NCBI RefSeq assembly: GCF_003097535.1
Contig: NZ_CP029187.1
Span: 3,038,001-3,102,000, forward strand
Direction: 5' to 3'
DNA length: 64,000 nt
Source of the DNA: Flavobacterium pallidum
Lineage (GTDB): Bacteria; Bacteroidota; Bacteroidia; Flavobacteriales; Flavobacteriaceae
In this document: one piece after another, positions 42,794 through 52,193 of the stretch
How positions within the stretch are numbered: the stretch's first letter is position 1
Layout of the letters: the number at the start of each line of letters is the position of its first letter
Program-made: the position numbers and the translations under genes
Notes under the pieces: generated by a model
Database searches by the model: none
The model's input: only the letters and a program-made list of their open reading frames with translations
What the model was told of the DNA's origin: nothing

Positions 42794-44257
42794 ATGAAAA
42801 AGCATATTATAATATTTACTTTAGCGGCCTTTGCATTCTTGAGTTGCGGAGACGACTATACCGTAGACAAACCACCCTACTCTATCGACTCAGAAAACTA
42901 TTTTAATTCTGAAGATGATTACAACAGGGCGCTTATCGGTGCCTACGATCTGCTACAATCCACTTACCTCAATGCCATGCTTGGCGAAATCGCCTCGGAC
43001 AACACGGCTTCAGGCGGGGAAAGCGCTACCGATGTCATCGGATTCCAGCAAATTGATGACATGACGCACACACCCGTAAACGCAAACCTCAAAAACCTTT
43101 GGGACTGGATGTTTGCCGGGGTAAACCGTTGCAATTACATCATCGAATTTAAGGATAAGACGGATTTTCCTAACAAAAACCAGGTGCTGGGCGAGACCTA
43201 TTTCCTGCGCGCGTATTACAATTTCGAACTGGTAAAGTGGTTCGGGCCGATTCCGTTGAAAGATGCCAGGTTTACCACTACCGATATTACTTCGATCAAA
43301 AGGTCGGAAGTAAAAGACGTATACGCTTCGATCGAGTCTGACCTGCTTTTCGCTATCGACAACCTGAATCCTGTGGCTGCCCAAAAGGGAAGGGCTACGA
43401 AAGGTGCCGCACAGGCGCTTTTAGGCAAGGCTTACCTGTACCAGGATAAATTCACCGAAGCGGCTAATGTACTCGAGGCTTTGGTCGGTACCAATACTTA
43501 TTCGTTGGTTACCGATTATAATTCCATCTTTGAAAATGCAGGAGAAAATGGACCTGAATCTGTTTTCGAAGTACAATATACTGACCTTGAAGGTGCCGGA
43601 TTTGGCTGCCTGCAATGCAGCGAAGGAAATGTGGCAGTGGGTTTCAGCGGTATCCGTAATTATACCGGCCCGCTTTTTGATTCCGGGTTTAGTTTCAATG
43701 TACCAAGGCAGGAAGCCGTGAATGCTTTTGAAATCGGTGACAACCGTAAAAATGTGGCGATACTCGATATCGTGGCGTGGGCTGCTGCCAATAATGCCAC
43801 TTATGGGACTGGTTATAAGCACACCGGATTTTTCAATCGCAAATATTTACCTAGAAAAGGTGACGCCAATATCGGGGACCAAAACCTGACCAACCCGAAC
43901 AATTACCGTGCGATCCGTTACGCAGATGTATTGCTGATGGCCGCCGAAGCGTTCAACCGCAGCGGGCTCGATGATGCAAAGGCTCAGGAATACCTCAATA
44001 AGGTAAGAAGGCGTGCGTTTGGCGATACGAATCACGACATTACTGCTGTCGGACCGGCTTTGACTGACCTGATCTGGGCGGAAAGAAGGACCGAACTTAT
44101 GGGCGAAGGACACCGTTTCTTTGACCTTGTAAGGACGAAAAAAGCTGCTTCTGAAATTGAAGGATTTACCATAAATAAAAACGAAGTATTTCCAATTCCA
44201 ATTGAAGAAATGCAATTCTCAAATGGAAACTGGCAACAAAATCCAGGTTACAATTAA
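42794..44257 (+). CDS. SusD/RagB family nutrient-binding outer membrane lipoprotein
   Basis: Surface lid of the SusCD importer, 487 residues from ATG 42794 (the open frame continues upstream into susC but the signal peptide starts here: MKKHIIIFTLAAFAFLSC). Lipid Cys18 is followed by GDD, a surface-export signal. The TPR-rich fold shows FLRAYYNFELVKWFGPIPL, the RagB segment YRAIRYADVLLMAAEAFNRSG and IWAERRTELMGEGHRFFDLVR. Complete. Confidence 0.95.
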   Translation: MKKHIIIFTLAAFAFLSCGDDYTVDKPPYSIDSENYFNSEDDYNRALIGAYDLLQSTYLNAMLGEIASDNTASGGESATDVIGFQQIDDMTHTPVNANLKNLWDWMFAGVNRCNYIIEFKDKTDFPNKNQVLGETYFLRAYYNFELVKWFGPIPLKDARFTTTDITSIKRSEVKDVYASIESDLLFAIDNLNPVAAQKGRATKGAAQALLGKAYLYQDKFTEAANVLEALVGTNTYSLVTDYNSIFENAGENGPESVFEVQYTDLEGAGFGCLQCSEGNVAVGFSGIRNYTGPLFDSGFSFNVPRQEAVNAFEIGDNRKNVAILDIVAWAAANNATYGTGYKHTGFFNRKYLPRKGDANIGDQNLTNPNNYRAIRYADVLLMAAEAFNRSGLDDAKAQEYLNKVRRRAFGDTNHDITAVGPALTDLIWAERRTELMGEGHRFFDLVRTKKAASEIEGFTINKNEVFPIPIEEMQFSNGNWQQNPGYN

Positions 44258-44269
44258 TACCTTAAGACT

Positions 44270-45826
44270 ATGAAAAATTTTAAATATCTTATCGGCTTAT
44301 TTTTAGCAACGATAACCTTAAGTTGCTCTGGCGACAATGATTCCGGAACCGGCTTCCTGGATGACGTTACGGCCCCGACAAACATTTCTGCCTTATTCAC
44401 CATTTCCCATGATAACAGCGGAAAAGTGACCATCCGCCCTAATGGTGAAGGGGTTTCGGCTTATGAAATTTATTTCGGTGATGGTACTGCAGAGCCTGAC
44501 ACTGTCGCTCCGGGGCAGGATACTCAGCATATCTTTGCTGAAGGGCATTACACTGTAAAAATCGTCGCAATGACCGTAAACGGCAAAACCACAGAATACA
44601 CCCAGGAACTCGACGTGACGTTCGTAGCTCCTGAAAACCTGCAGATGACCGCAACAGCTACCGTAGGCAATGCCTATCAGTTGAATGTGGGTGCTTCCGC
44701 AGCTTTCGAGACGTATTTTGAAGTGCGTTTTGGCGATGACCCGAATGAGGTGCCTGTACAGTTTAATGAAGGCCAGACGATTTCACATACCTATGCAGCT
44801 GTCGGCACTTACACTATTACGGTGACGGCTTTCAGCGGCGGTGCAGCCACGTCGCAGGTCACGCAGGATGTTACGGTATTTGACCCGCTTTTATTGCCTG
44901 TTAACTTCGAATCACCAACATTGAATTATGCTTTCGGTGACTTTGGCGGCGCAGTTTCTGCGGTAGTCGACAACCCATCGATTTCAGGAATCAATACCAG
45001 TGCACGCGTCGGAAGACTCACAAAAAATCCAGGTGCTGAAGTTTGGGCAGGAGTCACTTTGCCTCTAGACCAGCCGATTGATTTTACATCGATGACGAAA
45101 ATCTCGATCAAGACCTACTCCCCTGCTCCGGGCAAAATCGTAAAACTGAAACTGGAAAACCTGAGCAATGCCAATATCAACATTGAAAAGGATATGACTA
45201 CGACCGTGGCCAATGGCTGGGAAACATTAACCTATGATTTTGCAGGTGTCAACAGTGCCAACAATTACCAAAGGCTGGTTATTTTCTACGATTTCGGCAA
45301 CAATGGCACCGGAAGCACTTTCTATTTTGATGACATTATGCAAACAACGGGCGCAGCGCAGATCGTACTTCCGCTGACATTCCAGAATTTGGCTTTGACC
45401 TACACCTTCACCGGTTTTGGCGGTGCGAATACTACGGTTGAAAACAACCCGAGCGCCACAGGCATCAATACCAGTACCAGGGTAGCGAAACTGGTGAAGA
45501 ACAATGGTTCCGAAGTATGGGCCGGTTCGTTCATCAACCTGCAACAACCGATTGATTTCTCAAGCCTGCACAAGATTAAGATGAAAGTCTGGTCTCCGCA
45601 ATCGGGAATCATCGTAAAACTGAAGCTCGAGAATTTTGCCAACGCAAATATCAATACCGAACTCGATGCCACGACCACCACATCAAACGGCTGGGAGGAA
45701 CTCACTTATGATTTCACCGGAATCAACAATGCCAACGCTTATCAAAGGGTCGTTGTATTCTTCGGATTCGGCGCTGCCGGCACCGGTGCAAGCTATTATT
45801 TTGACGACATACAACTTTCAAATTAA
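44270..45826 (+). CDS. Surface glycan-binding lipoprotein with PKD and two binding modules
   Basis: 518 residues. Lipoprotein signal MKNFKYLIGLFLATITLSC, then SGDNDSG. Two PKD-like Ig domains (about 35-125, YFGDGTAEPD; about 125-205, RFGDDPNEVP ... HTYAAVGTYTITVTAFSG) are followed by two similar beta-sandwich modules (about 208-360, beginning LPVNFESPTLNYAF; about 363-518, beginning LPLTFQNLALTYTF). Each module ends in a FYFDDI/YYFDDI strand and has the sequence VKLKLENxxNANI. These resemble carbohydrate-binding modules of family 4/16-like fold. It sits in the SusE/SGBP position between SusD and a GH16. Ligand inferred as beta-glucan. Confidence 0.82.
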   Translation: MKNFKYLIGLFLATITLSCSGDNDSGTGFLDDVTAPTNISALFTISHDNSGKVTIRPNGEGVSAYEIYFGDGTAEPDTVAPGQDTQHIFAEGHYTVKIVAMTVNGKTTEYTQELDVTFVAPENLQMTATATVGNAYQLNVGASAAFETYFEVRFGDDPNEVPVQFNEGQTISHTYAAVGTYTITVTAFSGGAATSQVTQDVTVFDPLLLPVNFESPTLNYAFGDFGGAVSAVVDNPSISGINTSARVGRLTKNPGAEVWAGVTLPLDQPIDFTSMTKISIKTYSPAPGKIVKLKLENLSNANINIEKDMTTTVANGWETLTYDFAGVNSANNYQRLVIFYDFGNNGTGSTFYFDDIMQTTGAAQIVLPLTFQNLALTYTFTGFGGANTTVENNPSATGINTSTRVAKLVKNNGSEVWAGSFINLQQPIDFSSLHKIKMKVWSPQSGIIVKLKLENFANANINTELDATTTTSNGWEELTYDFTGINNANAYQRVVVFFGFGAAGTGASYYFDDIQLSN

Positions 45827-45828
45827 AT

Positions 45829-47463
45829 ATGAAAATGAAAAACTTATTCAGAAAAACAGCAGTCCTCCTCGCAGCCATCTGTGCTTTTACAGCCTGTGAG
45901 GATGACCATAGCTTTGGCGACATCAATACGCCTTCAAACCTGCAGGTTAATACTGAAATTGTAGGACAATCAGCCGACAATCCTAATGGCGACGGCAGTG
46001 GCTTCGTCAATTTTACCGCTACCGCAGAAAACGCCATCAGCTACAAATACATTTTCAGCGATGGCACTGCGCAGAATTCCCCAAGCGGGATCTTCCAGAA
46101 AAGGTTCACCATAAACGGAGTAAATACTTATTCCGTAACGGTTTTGGCCAGCGGAAAAGGCGGCGTAACCACGAGCACTACACTCGAAATCACAGTAAAA
46201 AGTGACTTTAAAGATGATGAAGCGGTACAATTCCTGACCGGCGGAAGTTCGAAAAAATGGTATTGGGCAGCTTCTGAAGTCGGGCACCTTGGCGTAGGCC
46301 CAAATAATGACGACATCACTAAAAATTATTATGGGGATTACTATCAGGCGCAGCCATTCGAGAAAGCCGGATCACCGGACAGCGCTTGTCTATACGACAA
46401 TGAATTGACGTTCTCACTCGACAACGGCATCCTGAAATATGAACTTGACAATGGGGGACGGACTTTCTTCAATGCGGCCTTCCTGAGCGTTGGCGGCGGT
46501 GCGGGCAGCTCCGACTTATGCCTTGATTATAACGCAGGCGGAGTGAAAACCGTCAGCTTATCACCTTCCAATTCCCTGGTGGCAGCGAATCTTAAAAGGG
46601 GTACACAAATGACCTTCTCTGATGGTGGTTTCATGGGCTATTACATACAGCAAAGCACTTACGAGATTATGTCGATCACTGAAAACCGTATGGTGGTCCG
46701 GGCGGTAATGGGCGGCAATGAGGCACTGGCATGGTACCACACTTTTTCTACGCAGCCTCCTACACAACCGGGTGACGACAATTTCGACAACCTCGTTTTT
46801 GAAGATAATTTTGATGTAAACGGCGCACCGGATGCTTCCAAATGGTCATACGACCTCGGTGCCGGCGGATGGGGAAATAATGAAGTACAGTCCTATACGA
46901 ACAGTGCAGACAATGTGATTGTTGCTGACGGTAACCTGAAAATCACTGCGAAAAAAGAGGGTTCCAATTACACTTCCGCAAGGTTGAAATCAGAAAACAA
47001 ATTTGAGTTCAAATATGGGAAAATCGAGTTCCGTGCCAAATTGCCAATCGGCGGCGGGACCTGGCCTGCACTGTGGGCATTGGGCCAAAATTATGCAACG
47101 AACTCCTGGCCTGCCTGCGGCGAAATCGATGTGATGGAACATGTGGGCAACAACCAGAACGTGATTCACGGAACTTTGCATTATCCCGGAGCTTCCGGTG
47201 GAAATGCAAATACCAACAGTACGAATGTTCCGAATGTTTCCACAGAATTCCACGTGTATTCGGTGATCTGGAGCGCGACTTCAATCAAGTTTTATGTCGA
47301 CGGGAATGTGTACCATTCCTATGCCAATGTCGCAGGTTCGCCTTTCAACGCTGATTTCTTCCTGATTATGAACGTGGCGATGGGCGGAAATTTCGGTGGC
47401 ACGATTGATCCCGCATTTACGCAATCCACTATGGAAGTCGATTACGTAAGGGTTTACCAATAA
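45829..47463 (+). CDS. GH16 endo-beta-glucanase lipoprotein (laminarinase type)
   Basis: 544 residues. Signal with lipid Cys (MKMKNLFRKTAVLLAAICAFTAC, then EDD: surface-exposed lipoprotein). An N-terminal PKD-like and a linker domain (about 30-310) precede the GH16 beta-jelly-roll (about 318-544). The active site motif GEIDVMEH gives nucleophile E432, D434 and acid/base E437. The ExDxxE form with the extra residue is that of laminarinases rather than lichenases of the Bacillus kind. It would cut beta-1,3-(or mixed-link) glucan at the cell surface for SusCD. The ATG is 2 nt after the preceding stop. Confidence 0.92.
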   Translation: MKMKNLFRKTAVLLAAICAFTACEDDHSFGDINTPSNLQVNTEIVGQSADNPNGDGSGFVNFTATAENAISYKYIFSDGTAQNSPSGIFQKRFTINGVNTYSVTVLASGKGGVTTSTTLEITVKSDFKDDEAVQFLTGGSSKKWYWAASEVGHLGVGPNNDDITKNYYGDYYQAQPFEKAGSPDSACLYDNELTFSLDNGILKYELDNGGRTFFNAAFLSVGGGAGSSDLCLDYNAGGVKTVSLSPSNSLVAANLKRGTQMTFSDGGFMGYYIQQSTYEIMSITENRMVVRAVMGGNEALAWYHTFSTQPPTQPGDDNFDNLVFEDNFDVNGAPDASKWSYDLGAGGWGNNEVQSYTNSADNVIVADGNLKITAKKEGSNYTSARLKSENKFEFKYGKIEFRAKLPIGGGTWPALWALGQNYATNSWPACGEIDVMEHVGNNQNVIHGTLHYPGASGGNANTNSTNVPNVSTEFHVYSVIWSATSIKFYVDGNVYHSYANVAGSPFNADFFLIMNVAMGGNFGGTIDPAFTQSTMEVDYVRVYQ

Positions 47464-47480
47464 TATTTTAAATTTTAGCA

Positions 47481-47504
47481 GAAGGCCGGTACATGCCGGC
47501 CTTC
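47481..47504 (+). other. Intercistronic hairpin between GH16 and GH3
   Basis: GAAGGCCGG-TACATG-CCGGCCTTC is a perfect 9-bp GC-rich stem followed by ATTTTG, a weak T-run. It may act as a partial terminator or RNA stabiliser, making the GH3-GH16 end of the operon less, or differently, expressed. Confidence 0.65.
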
Positions 47505-47529
47505 ATTTTGCTTACCAACAAACTACAAA

Positions 47530-49827
47530 ATGAGAAGAAGGATTTTATTTCTTTCGCTGGCAATTGCCTTAGCCCTGATATGGAGTTGCAGTACAAAAAA
47601 AACGGGCATGCAGCACCAGGCCTCTGCCAAAACGGACATTGACCGTAAAGCGGATTCGGTTTTAAGACTGATGACTTTGGAAGAAAAAATCGGGCAGATG
47701 AACCAATACAACGGCTTTTGGGAAGTCACAGGGCCTGCACCAAAAGACGGTGCTGCCGCCATCAAATACGAACATCTTAAAAAAGGCTGGGTGGGTTCGA
47801 TGCTGAATGTTTTAGGCACAAAAGACGTTCGCGCACTGCAGAAAATTGCCGTAGAGGAAACACGCCTGCATATCCCTGTGATTTTTGGTTATGATGTGAT
47901 CCATGGTTACCAGACCTTAAGTCCAATACCGTTAGCCGAATCCGCAAGCTGGGATTTGGAAGCCATCCAGAAATCGGCTGCCATTGCCGCTGAGGAAGCC
48001 GCTTCAGTAGGTGTAAACTGGACTTTCGCGCCGATGGTCGACATTACCCGCGATGCACGCTGGGGCCGCGTCATGGAAGGTGCCGGCGAAGATCCGTACC
48101 TGGGAAGCAAAATCGCCTATGCCAGGGTAAAAGGCTTCCAGGGGAATGATTTTAAAAACGCCAAAACCATTGTAGCCTGTACCAAACATTTTGCAGCCTA
48201 TGGTTTTGCTGAAGCCGGCCGCGATTACAATACGGTCGATATGGGAAATGAGACGCTCTACAACGTAGTTTTCCCACCCTTTAAGGCCACTGTCGATGCT
48301 GGCGTATACACTTTCATGAATTCTTTTAACGAAATCAACGGAATCCCTTCCACGGGAAGCGCATTTTTGCAACGGGATGTCCTTAAAGGCGATTGGGGGT
48401 TTAATGGTTTTGTGGTGTCAGACTGGGGTTCCATGGGCGAAATGATTGCGCATGGCCAGGCCAAAGACGGTAAGGAAGCCGCTGAAATTGCTGCCAACGG
48501 CGGTTCAGATATGGATATGGAATCTTCCGTTTATGTAGAACATCTTGCTGCATTGGTTCGCGAAGGAAAGGTAAAGGAAAGTTACATTGACGATTCGGCC
48601 AGGAGGATCTTAAAAGTAAAATTCGAATTGGGATTATTTGATGATCCTTATAAATATTGCAACGAGGCCAACGAAAAAGCTACAGTCGGGAAAAAGGAAT
48701 TCCACGATGGTGTTTTGGATATGGCAAAAAAATCAATTGTCCTGCTCAAGAACCAAAACGATTTGCTTCCGCTAAAGAAATCCGGCCAAAAAATCGCGCT
48801 GATAGGCGCTTTGGCAAATGATAAAAGCAGTCCTTTGGGAAGCTGGCGCGCTGCTGCAAAAGACGGTTCGGCAGTATCTGTACTGGAAGGCATGCAAAAA
48901 TATACCGGCAACCAGCTTGTGTTTGAAAAGGGGGTAGATGTAGCTGTAGGAACACCCGTTTTTGGATCTGAAACCAAAATTAACGTGACAGATAAAAGCG
49001 GATTGGATAAAGCGGTGGCTGCAGCAAAAGATGCTGATGTTGTCGTGATGGTCCTAGGCGAAATCGGTTTCCAGACCGGGGAAGGCCGCAGCCGTGTGGA
49101 TTTGGAGCTTCCCGGAATGCAGCAGGAATTGCTGGAAGCGGTTTACAAAGCCAACAAAAATATCGTATTGGTTGTCAACAGCGGCCGTCCATTAATCTTA
49201 AATTGGGCGGATGCCAATGTGCCCGCGATTGTGGAAGCCTGGCAATTGGGCACCGAAAGCGGCAACGCCATCGCACAGGTTTTGTACGGCGATTACAATC
49301 CGAGTGGCAAACTCCCGATGTCATTCCCCAGAAATGTCGGGCAATTGCCCATCTACTACAACCATAAAAACACAGGAAGGCCAAATGGCGGTGGGGAAAG
49401 CGTATTCTGGTCGCATTACGGCGATGAGAAAAATACGCCTTTATATCCGTTCGGATATGGCCTGAGCTATTCCAGATTTGAATATTCGAATATCCGTTTA
49501 AGCAGTAATACTTTTTCCGGAAATGAGGAAATCAAGGTTTCTGTCGATGTAAAAAATACCGGAAAAGCAGACGGAAAGGAAGTCGTACAAATGTACCTTC
49601 GCGATCTTTTTGGCAGCGCTACAAGGCCGGTAAGGGAATTGAAAGGGTTTGAAATGGTGCCGTTGAAGTCTGGCGAAACCAAAACCATTACTTTCAAAAT
49701 TGACAAAAAACACATCCAATACTATACACCGAAACAGCGTTGGGAAGCAGAGCCGGGTGATTTCAAAGTGTTCATCGGTGGCAATTCGGACGCCCCGCTT
49801 AGCGCGGATTTTAAATATGTAAATTAG
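47530..49827 (+). CDS. bglX: GH3 beta-glucosidase lipoprotein
   Basis: Exo-acting beta-glucosidase (BglX-like), 765 residues. Signal MRRRILFLSLAIALALIWSC, with lipid Cys20 followed by STKKTG, which lacks the acidic export signal, so it probably stays on the periplasmic side. (alpha/beta)8 barrel with the GH3 nucleophile D298 in VVSDWGSMGE, ATP-free second domain (about 400-620) and a fibronectin-III-like C-terminal domain. VKNTGKADGKEVVQMYL is the FnIII hallmark of the family. It should release glucose from the imported beta-glucan oligosaccharides. Confidence 0.93.
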   Translation: MRRRILFLSLAIALALIWSCSTKKTGMQHQASAKTDIDRKADSVLRLMTLEEKIGQMNQYNGFWEVTGPAPKDGAAAIKYEHLKKGWVGSMLNVLGTKDVRALQKIAVEETRLHIPVIFGYDVIHGYQTLSPIPLAESASWDLEAIQKSAAIAAEEAASVGVNWTFAPMVDITRDARWGRVMEGAGEDPYLGSKIAYARVKGFQGNDFKNAKTIVACTKHFAAYGFAEAGRDYNTVDMGNETLYNVVFPPFKATVDAGVYTFMNSFNEINGIPSTGSAFLQRDVLKGDWGFNGFVVSDWGSMGEMIAHGQAKDGKEAAEIAANGGSDMDMESSVYVEHLAALVREGKVKESYIDDSARRILKVKFELGLFDDPYKYCNEANEKATVGKKEFHDGVLDMAKKSIVLLKNQNDLLPLKKSGQKIALIGALANDKSSPLGSWRAAAKDGSAVSVLEGMQKYTGNQLVFEKGVDVAVGTPVFGSETKINVTDKSGLDKAVAAAKDADVVVMVLGEIGFQTGEGRSRVDLELPGMQQELLEAVYKANKNIVLVVNSGRPLILNWADANVPAIVEAWQLGTESGNAIAQVLYGDYNPSGKLPMSFPRNVGQLPIYYNHKNTGRPNGGGESVFWSHYGDEKNTPLYPFGYGLSYSRFEYSNIRLSSNTFSGNEEIKVSVDVKNTGKADGKEVVQMYLRDLFGSATRPVRELKGFEMVPLKSGETKTITFKIDKKHIQYYTPKQRWEAEPGDFKVFIGGNSDAPLSADFKYVN

Positions 49828-49832
49828 CCTTT

Positions 49833-50588
49833 ATGAAAAAATTACTAATCCTGTTGCTGGCCGTAAATTGTGGATTTGCACAGCAAAGCAAACGAAAATT
49901 AGTCTGGCAGGAAAATTTCAACGGCAAAGCCTTAAATGAAAAAGACTGGAATTTTGAACTTGGCGACGGTTGCCCAAACTGCGGATGGGGCAATAACGAA
50001 AGGCAATTGTATACAAAAGAAAACCACAAAATCATTGACGGCAAGCTTGTGATTATGGCCAAAAAGGAAGGAGATAAATATTCCTCTACGCGTATTACGA
50101 CGCAAGGCAAGCGGCAGTTTAAGTATGGCCGTATTGAAGCCCGTGCTAAAATCCCTGTCGGGCAGGGAATCTGGCCTGCGTTCTGGATGCTCGGCGAAAA
50201 TATAAGTACAGTGGGCTGGCCACAATGCGGTGAGATTGACATCCTCGAATACATTGGTCGTGAACCGGATATGGTATACACCACTTTACATACCAAGGAC
50301 ACGCACGGCGATCATGCCAGTTCCAAAAAGACAAAAATTGAAACGGTTGAGGAAGGATTCCATGTATATGCAACCGAATGGGATGCCGATAAAATTACGT
50401 TTTACGTAGATGACCAATTGGTCTACACCTACCAGCCTGAAAATAAAACGGACGGAAACTGGCCTTTTAACCAGCCGTTTTACATCATCATCAACTGCGC
50501 CATAGGAGGTAATTTCGGTGGGCCTGCGGTAGATGACACTATTTTTCCACAGGAATATATCATCGACTATGTAAAAGTGTATCAATAA
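49833..50588 (+). CDS. Secreted GH16 beta-glucanase
   Basis: 251 residues: signal peptide MKKLLILLLAVNCGFAQ (type I, no good lipobox), then a single GH16 domain. LVWQENFNGKALNEKDW, RQFKYGRIEARAKIPVGQG and the active site GEIDILEYIG (E134, D136, E139; ExDxxE laminarinase form) are present, and NCAIGGNFGGP near the end. Without an anchor or sorting domain, it is likely periplasmic, acting on oligosaccharides taken in by SusCD. It starts 5 nt after the GH3 stop and closes the operon. Confidence 0.93.
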   Translation: MKKLLILLLAVNCGFAQQSKRKLVWQENFNGKALNEKDWNFELGDGCPNCGWGNNERQLYTKENHKIIDGKLVIMAKKEGDKYSSTRITTQGKRQFKYGRIEARAKIPVGQGIWPAFWMLGENISTVGWPQCGEIDILEYIGREPDMVYTTLHTKDTHGDHASSKKTKIETVEEGFHVYATEWDADKITFYVDDQLVYTYQPENKTDGNWPFNQPFYIIINCAIGGNFGGPAVDDTIFPQEYIIDYVKVYQ

Positions 50589-50608
50589 AGTTAAAGTTAG
50601 TTCCAATG

Positions 50609-50640
50609 AAAAAGGCGCCGTAAAACAGCGCCTTTTTTTA
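50609..50640. terminator. Bidirectional terminator at the end of the polysaccharide locus
   Basis: AAAAAGGCGC-loop-GCGCCTTTTTTT. It is shared with the convergent lipocalin gene at 50658. Confidence 0.85.
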
Positions 50641-50657
50641 ATACTAACCGATTGGTC

Positions 50658-51071
50658 TTAGTTTTTGGTAAACACAGTTACGTTAGTGAAAGTCTGACCC
50701 TCAAAAGTTTCAGTGTTGTAAACTTTCAATGAAGATCCTGACAACTGCTTCACTTCATAAGTTGTAGCCTCACCATCCATAGTTACAACAACAGTGTTAC
50801 CGCTTTTAGTGTAAGTTCCGTTTGTAACTGTTGCAGCACAAGCATCATCGTAGAACGTATCAGTAATTGTTCCGTCAGCTTTGAACTCTACATTGTCTTT
50901 AGTACAACCAGTAGCGTGTGTGTAATCGCTTAAAACTTCCTGGCCCTGAGCAGCCAAACCTTCTTTAGAAAAATTCCATTTTCCTACGATAGAAGCCTCA
51001 TCGTCGTCGCTGCTGCAACCTACAAAAGCCATACTCAATACCAATACTGCAATCTTTAAAACGTTTTTCAT
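50658..51071 (-). CDS. Lipocalin-like lipoprotein
   Basis: 137 residues from the ATG at 51071 (MKNVLKIAVLVLSMAFVGCS); an in-frame ATG 13 codons upstream would not give a signal peptide. Lipid Cys is followed by SSDDDEAS, a surface-export signature. A small beta-barrel follows: IVGKWNFSKEGLA, CTKDNVEFKADGTITD, GNTVVVTMDG. It has the same layout as the lipoprotein on the other side of the locus (32788-33231), with the shared GKWN start and a Cys-x-Lys-Asp strand. The ligand is unknown. Confidence 0.8.
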   Translation of the reverse strand: MKNVLKIAVLVLSMAFVGCSSDDDEASIVGKWNFSKEGLAAQGQEVLSDYTHATGCTKDNVEFKADGTITDTFYDDACAATVTNGTYTKSGNTVVVTMDGEATTYEVKQLSGSSLKVYNTETFEGQTFTNVTVFTKN

Positions 51072-51156
51072 TTTTTTAAAATTTTGATTAATTTGTTTTA
51101 TGTGGGGCAATAATAGTAATTTTTTTTAATCCATTAAGTTTTTTTTAACTATAATT

Positions 51157-51570
51157 TTAATGTGGCAATTTGTCTTTCATGATGCCGTAGAGGAAAGTTC
51201 CTGATAATGCGCCGATTAAGATTACAATCACAGGAAAAAATCCAGCACCAATCAGGATGAAAATCGGGCCCGGGCAGGAACCCACCAGCGCCCATCCCAG
51301 GCCGAACAGCACTCCGCCGATCCAATACCGGGCCGAACCCTTCTCTTTATCCTGTATAACAATGGGTTCCCCTTTGATATCTTTGGCATTTTTCCTTTTG
51401 ATCCATTGCACTCCAATGAGTCCGGTTGCCACAGCCACCCCGATGATCCCGTACATGTGGAACGACTGGAATTGAAACATTTCGTAAATGCGGTACCATG
51501 AAACCGCTTCTGATTTTGTGAGCACTATCCCGAAAACAAATCCGGTGATGATATATTTTAAAGCCTTCAT
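51157..51570 (-). CDS. YeeE/YedE family membrane protein (second half-transporter)
   Basis: 137 residues with about four TM helices and the conserved Cys motif GSCPGPIFILIGAG. Together with the gene just upstream (3-nt gap) it forms the two-gene version of the YeeE/YedE (sulphur-transport domain) family, in which each protein supplies half of the pore. Single-chain members carry thiosulphate or related sulphur species; which one is not known here. Followed downstream by no obvious partner. Confidence 0.85.
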   Translation of the reverse strand: MKALKYIITGFVFGIVLTKSEAVSWYRIYEMFQFQSFHMYGIIGVAVATGLIGVQWIKRKNAKDIKGEPIVIQDKEKGSARYWIGGVLFGLGWALVGSCPGPIFILIGAGFFPVIVILIGALSGTFLYGIMKDKLPH

Positions 51571-51573
51571 ACG

Positions 51574-52131
51574 TTAGAAGATTAAAGGGTACAACAGCCA
51601 GGTCATGATCAGTCCGCCAACAAAAAAACCAATCACGGCTTTCAAAGAAGGCAACTGAAGGTTGCTCAGCCCCTGAATCGCGTGACCGGACGTACAGCCA
51701 CCGGCATATCTTGAGCCAAACCCGATAAGCAAACCGCCAATCAGGAGTATCGCAAGCATTTGCGGAGATTGAAAGGCTTCATTCCCGAACATATTGTCAG
51801 GGGCCAGTTTGCCGTTCGGGGCTTCAAAACCCAGTGTATGCAATTGTTCGATGGTTTTTGGATTGATGGCTACATTCGATGGATCGGACATATAATGTAC
51901 CGCTACGAATCCGCCGATCATCGCACCGAATACAACAGCCAGGTTCCAGCGCTGTGATTTCCAGTCGAAATTAAAAAAGTCGACGTATTTACCGGCGCCT
52001 GCAATGGTGCAAAGCGAACGCAGGTTAGAGGACATACCGAAAGTCTTCCCGAAGAAAATCAGCACCAACATGACCATCCCGATAAGGAAACCCGAAATAT
52101 ACCAGGGCCAGGTTTGGTTAATTAGTTCCAT
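51574..52131 (-). CDS. YeeE/YedE family membrane protein (first half-transporter)
   Basis: 185 residues from the ATG at 52131 (MELINQTWPWYISGFLIGMVML); a longer open frame upstream lacks family likeness and runs into a repeat. Five or so TM helices and the conserved SRYAGGCTSGHAIQGLSN motif (with the pore Cys) are seen. The loop NPKTIEQLHTLGFEAPNGKLAPDNMFG is soluble. First gene of the pair and a typical Bacteroidetes arrangement. Confidence 0.86.
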   Translation of the reverse strand: MELINQTWPWYISGFLIGMVMLVLIFFGKTFGMSSNLRSLCTIAGAGKYVDFFNFDWKSQRWNLAVVFGAMIGGFVAVHYMSDPSNVAINPKTIEQLHTLGFEAPNGKLAPDNMFGNEAFQSPQMLAILLIGGLLIGFGSRYAGGCTSGHAIQGLSNLQLPSLKAVIGFFVGGLIMTWLLYPLIF

Positions 52132-52193
52132 TTTAATGAATTTTGGCAAATGTAGGGAAAAGTTTTCAGTCGCAGTCACCGTCGGCAGTCCCC

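Noticed and set aside
51157..52131. A YeeE/YedE gene split by a frameshift
   Set aside because: Both halves have their own start and stop, conserved Cys motifs and proper N-termini; the two-gene form is a normal arrangement in this family.
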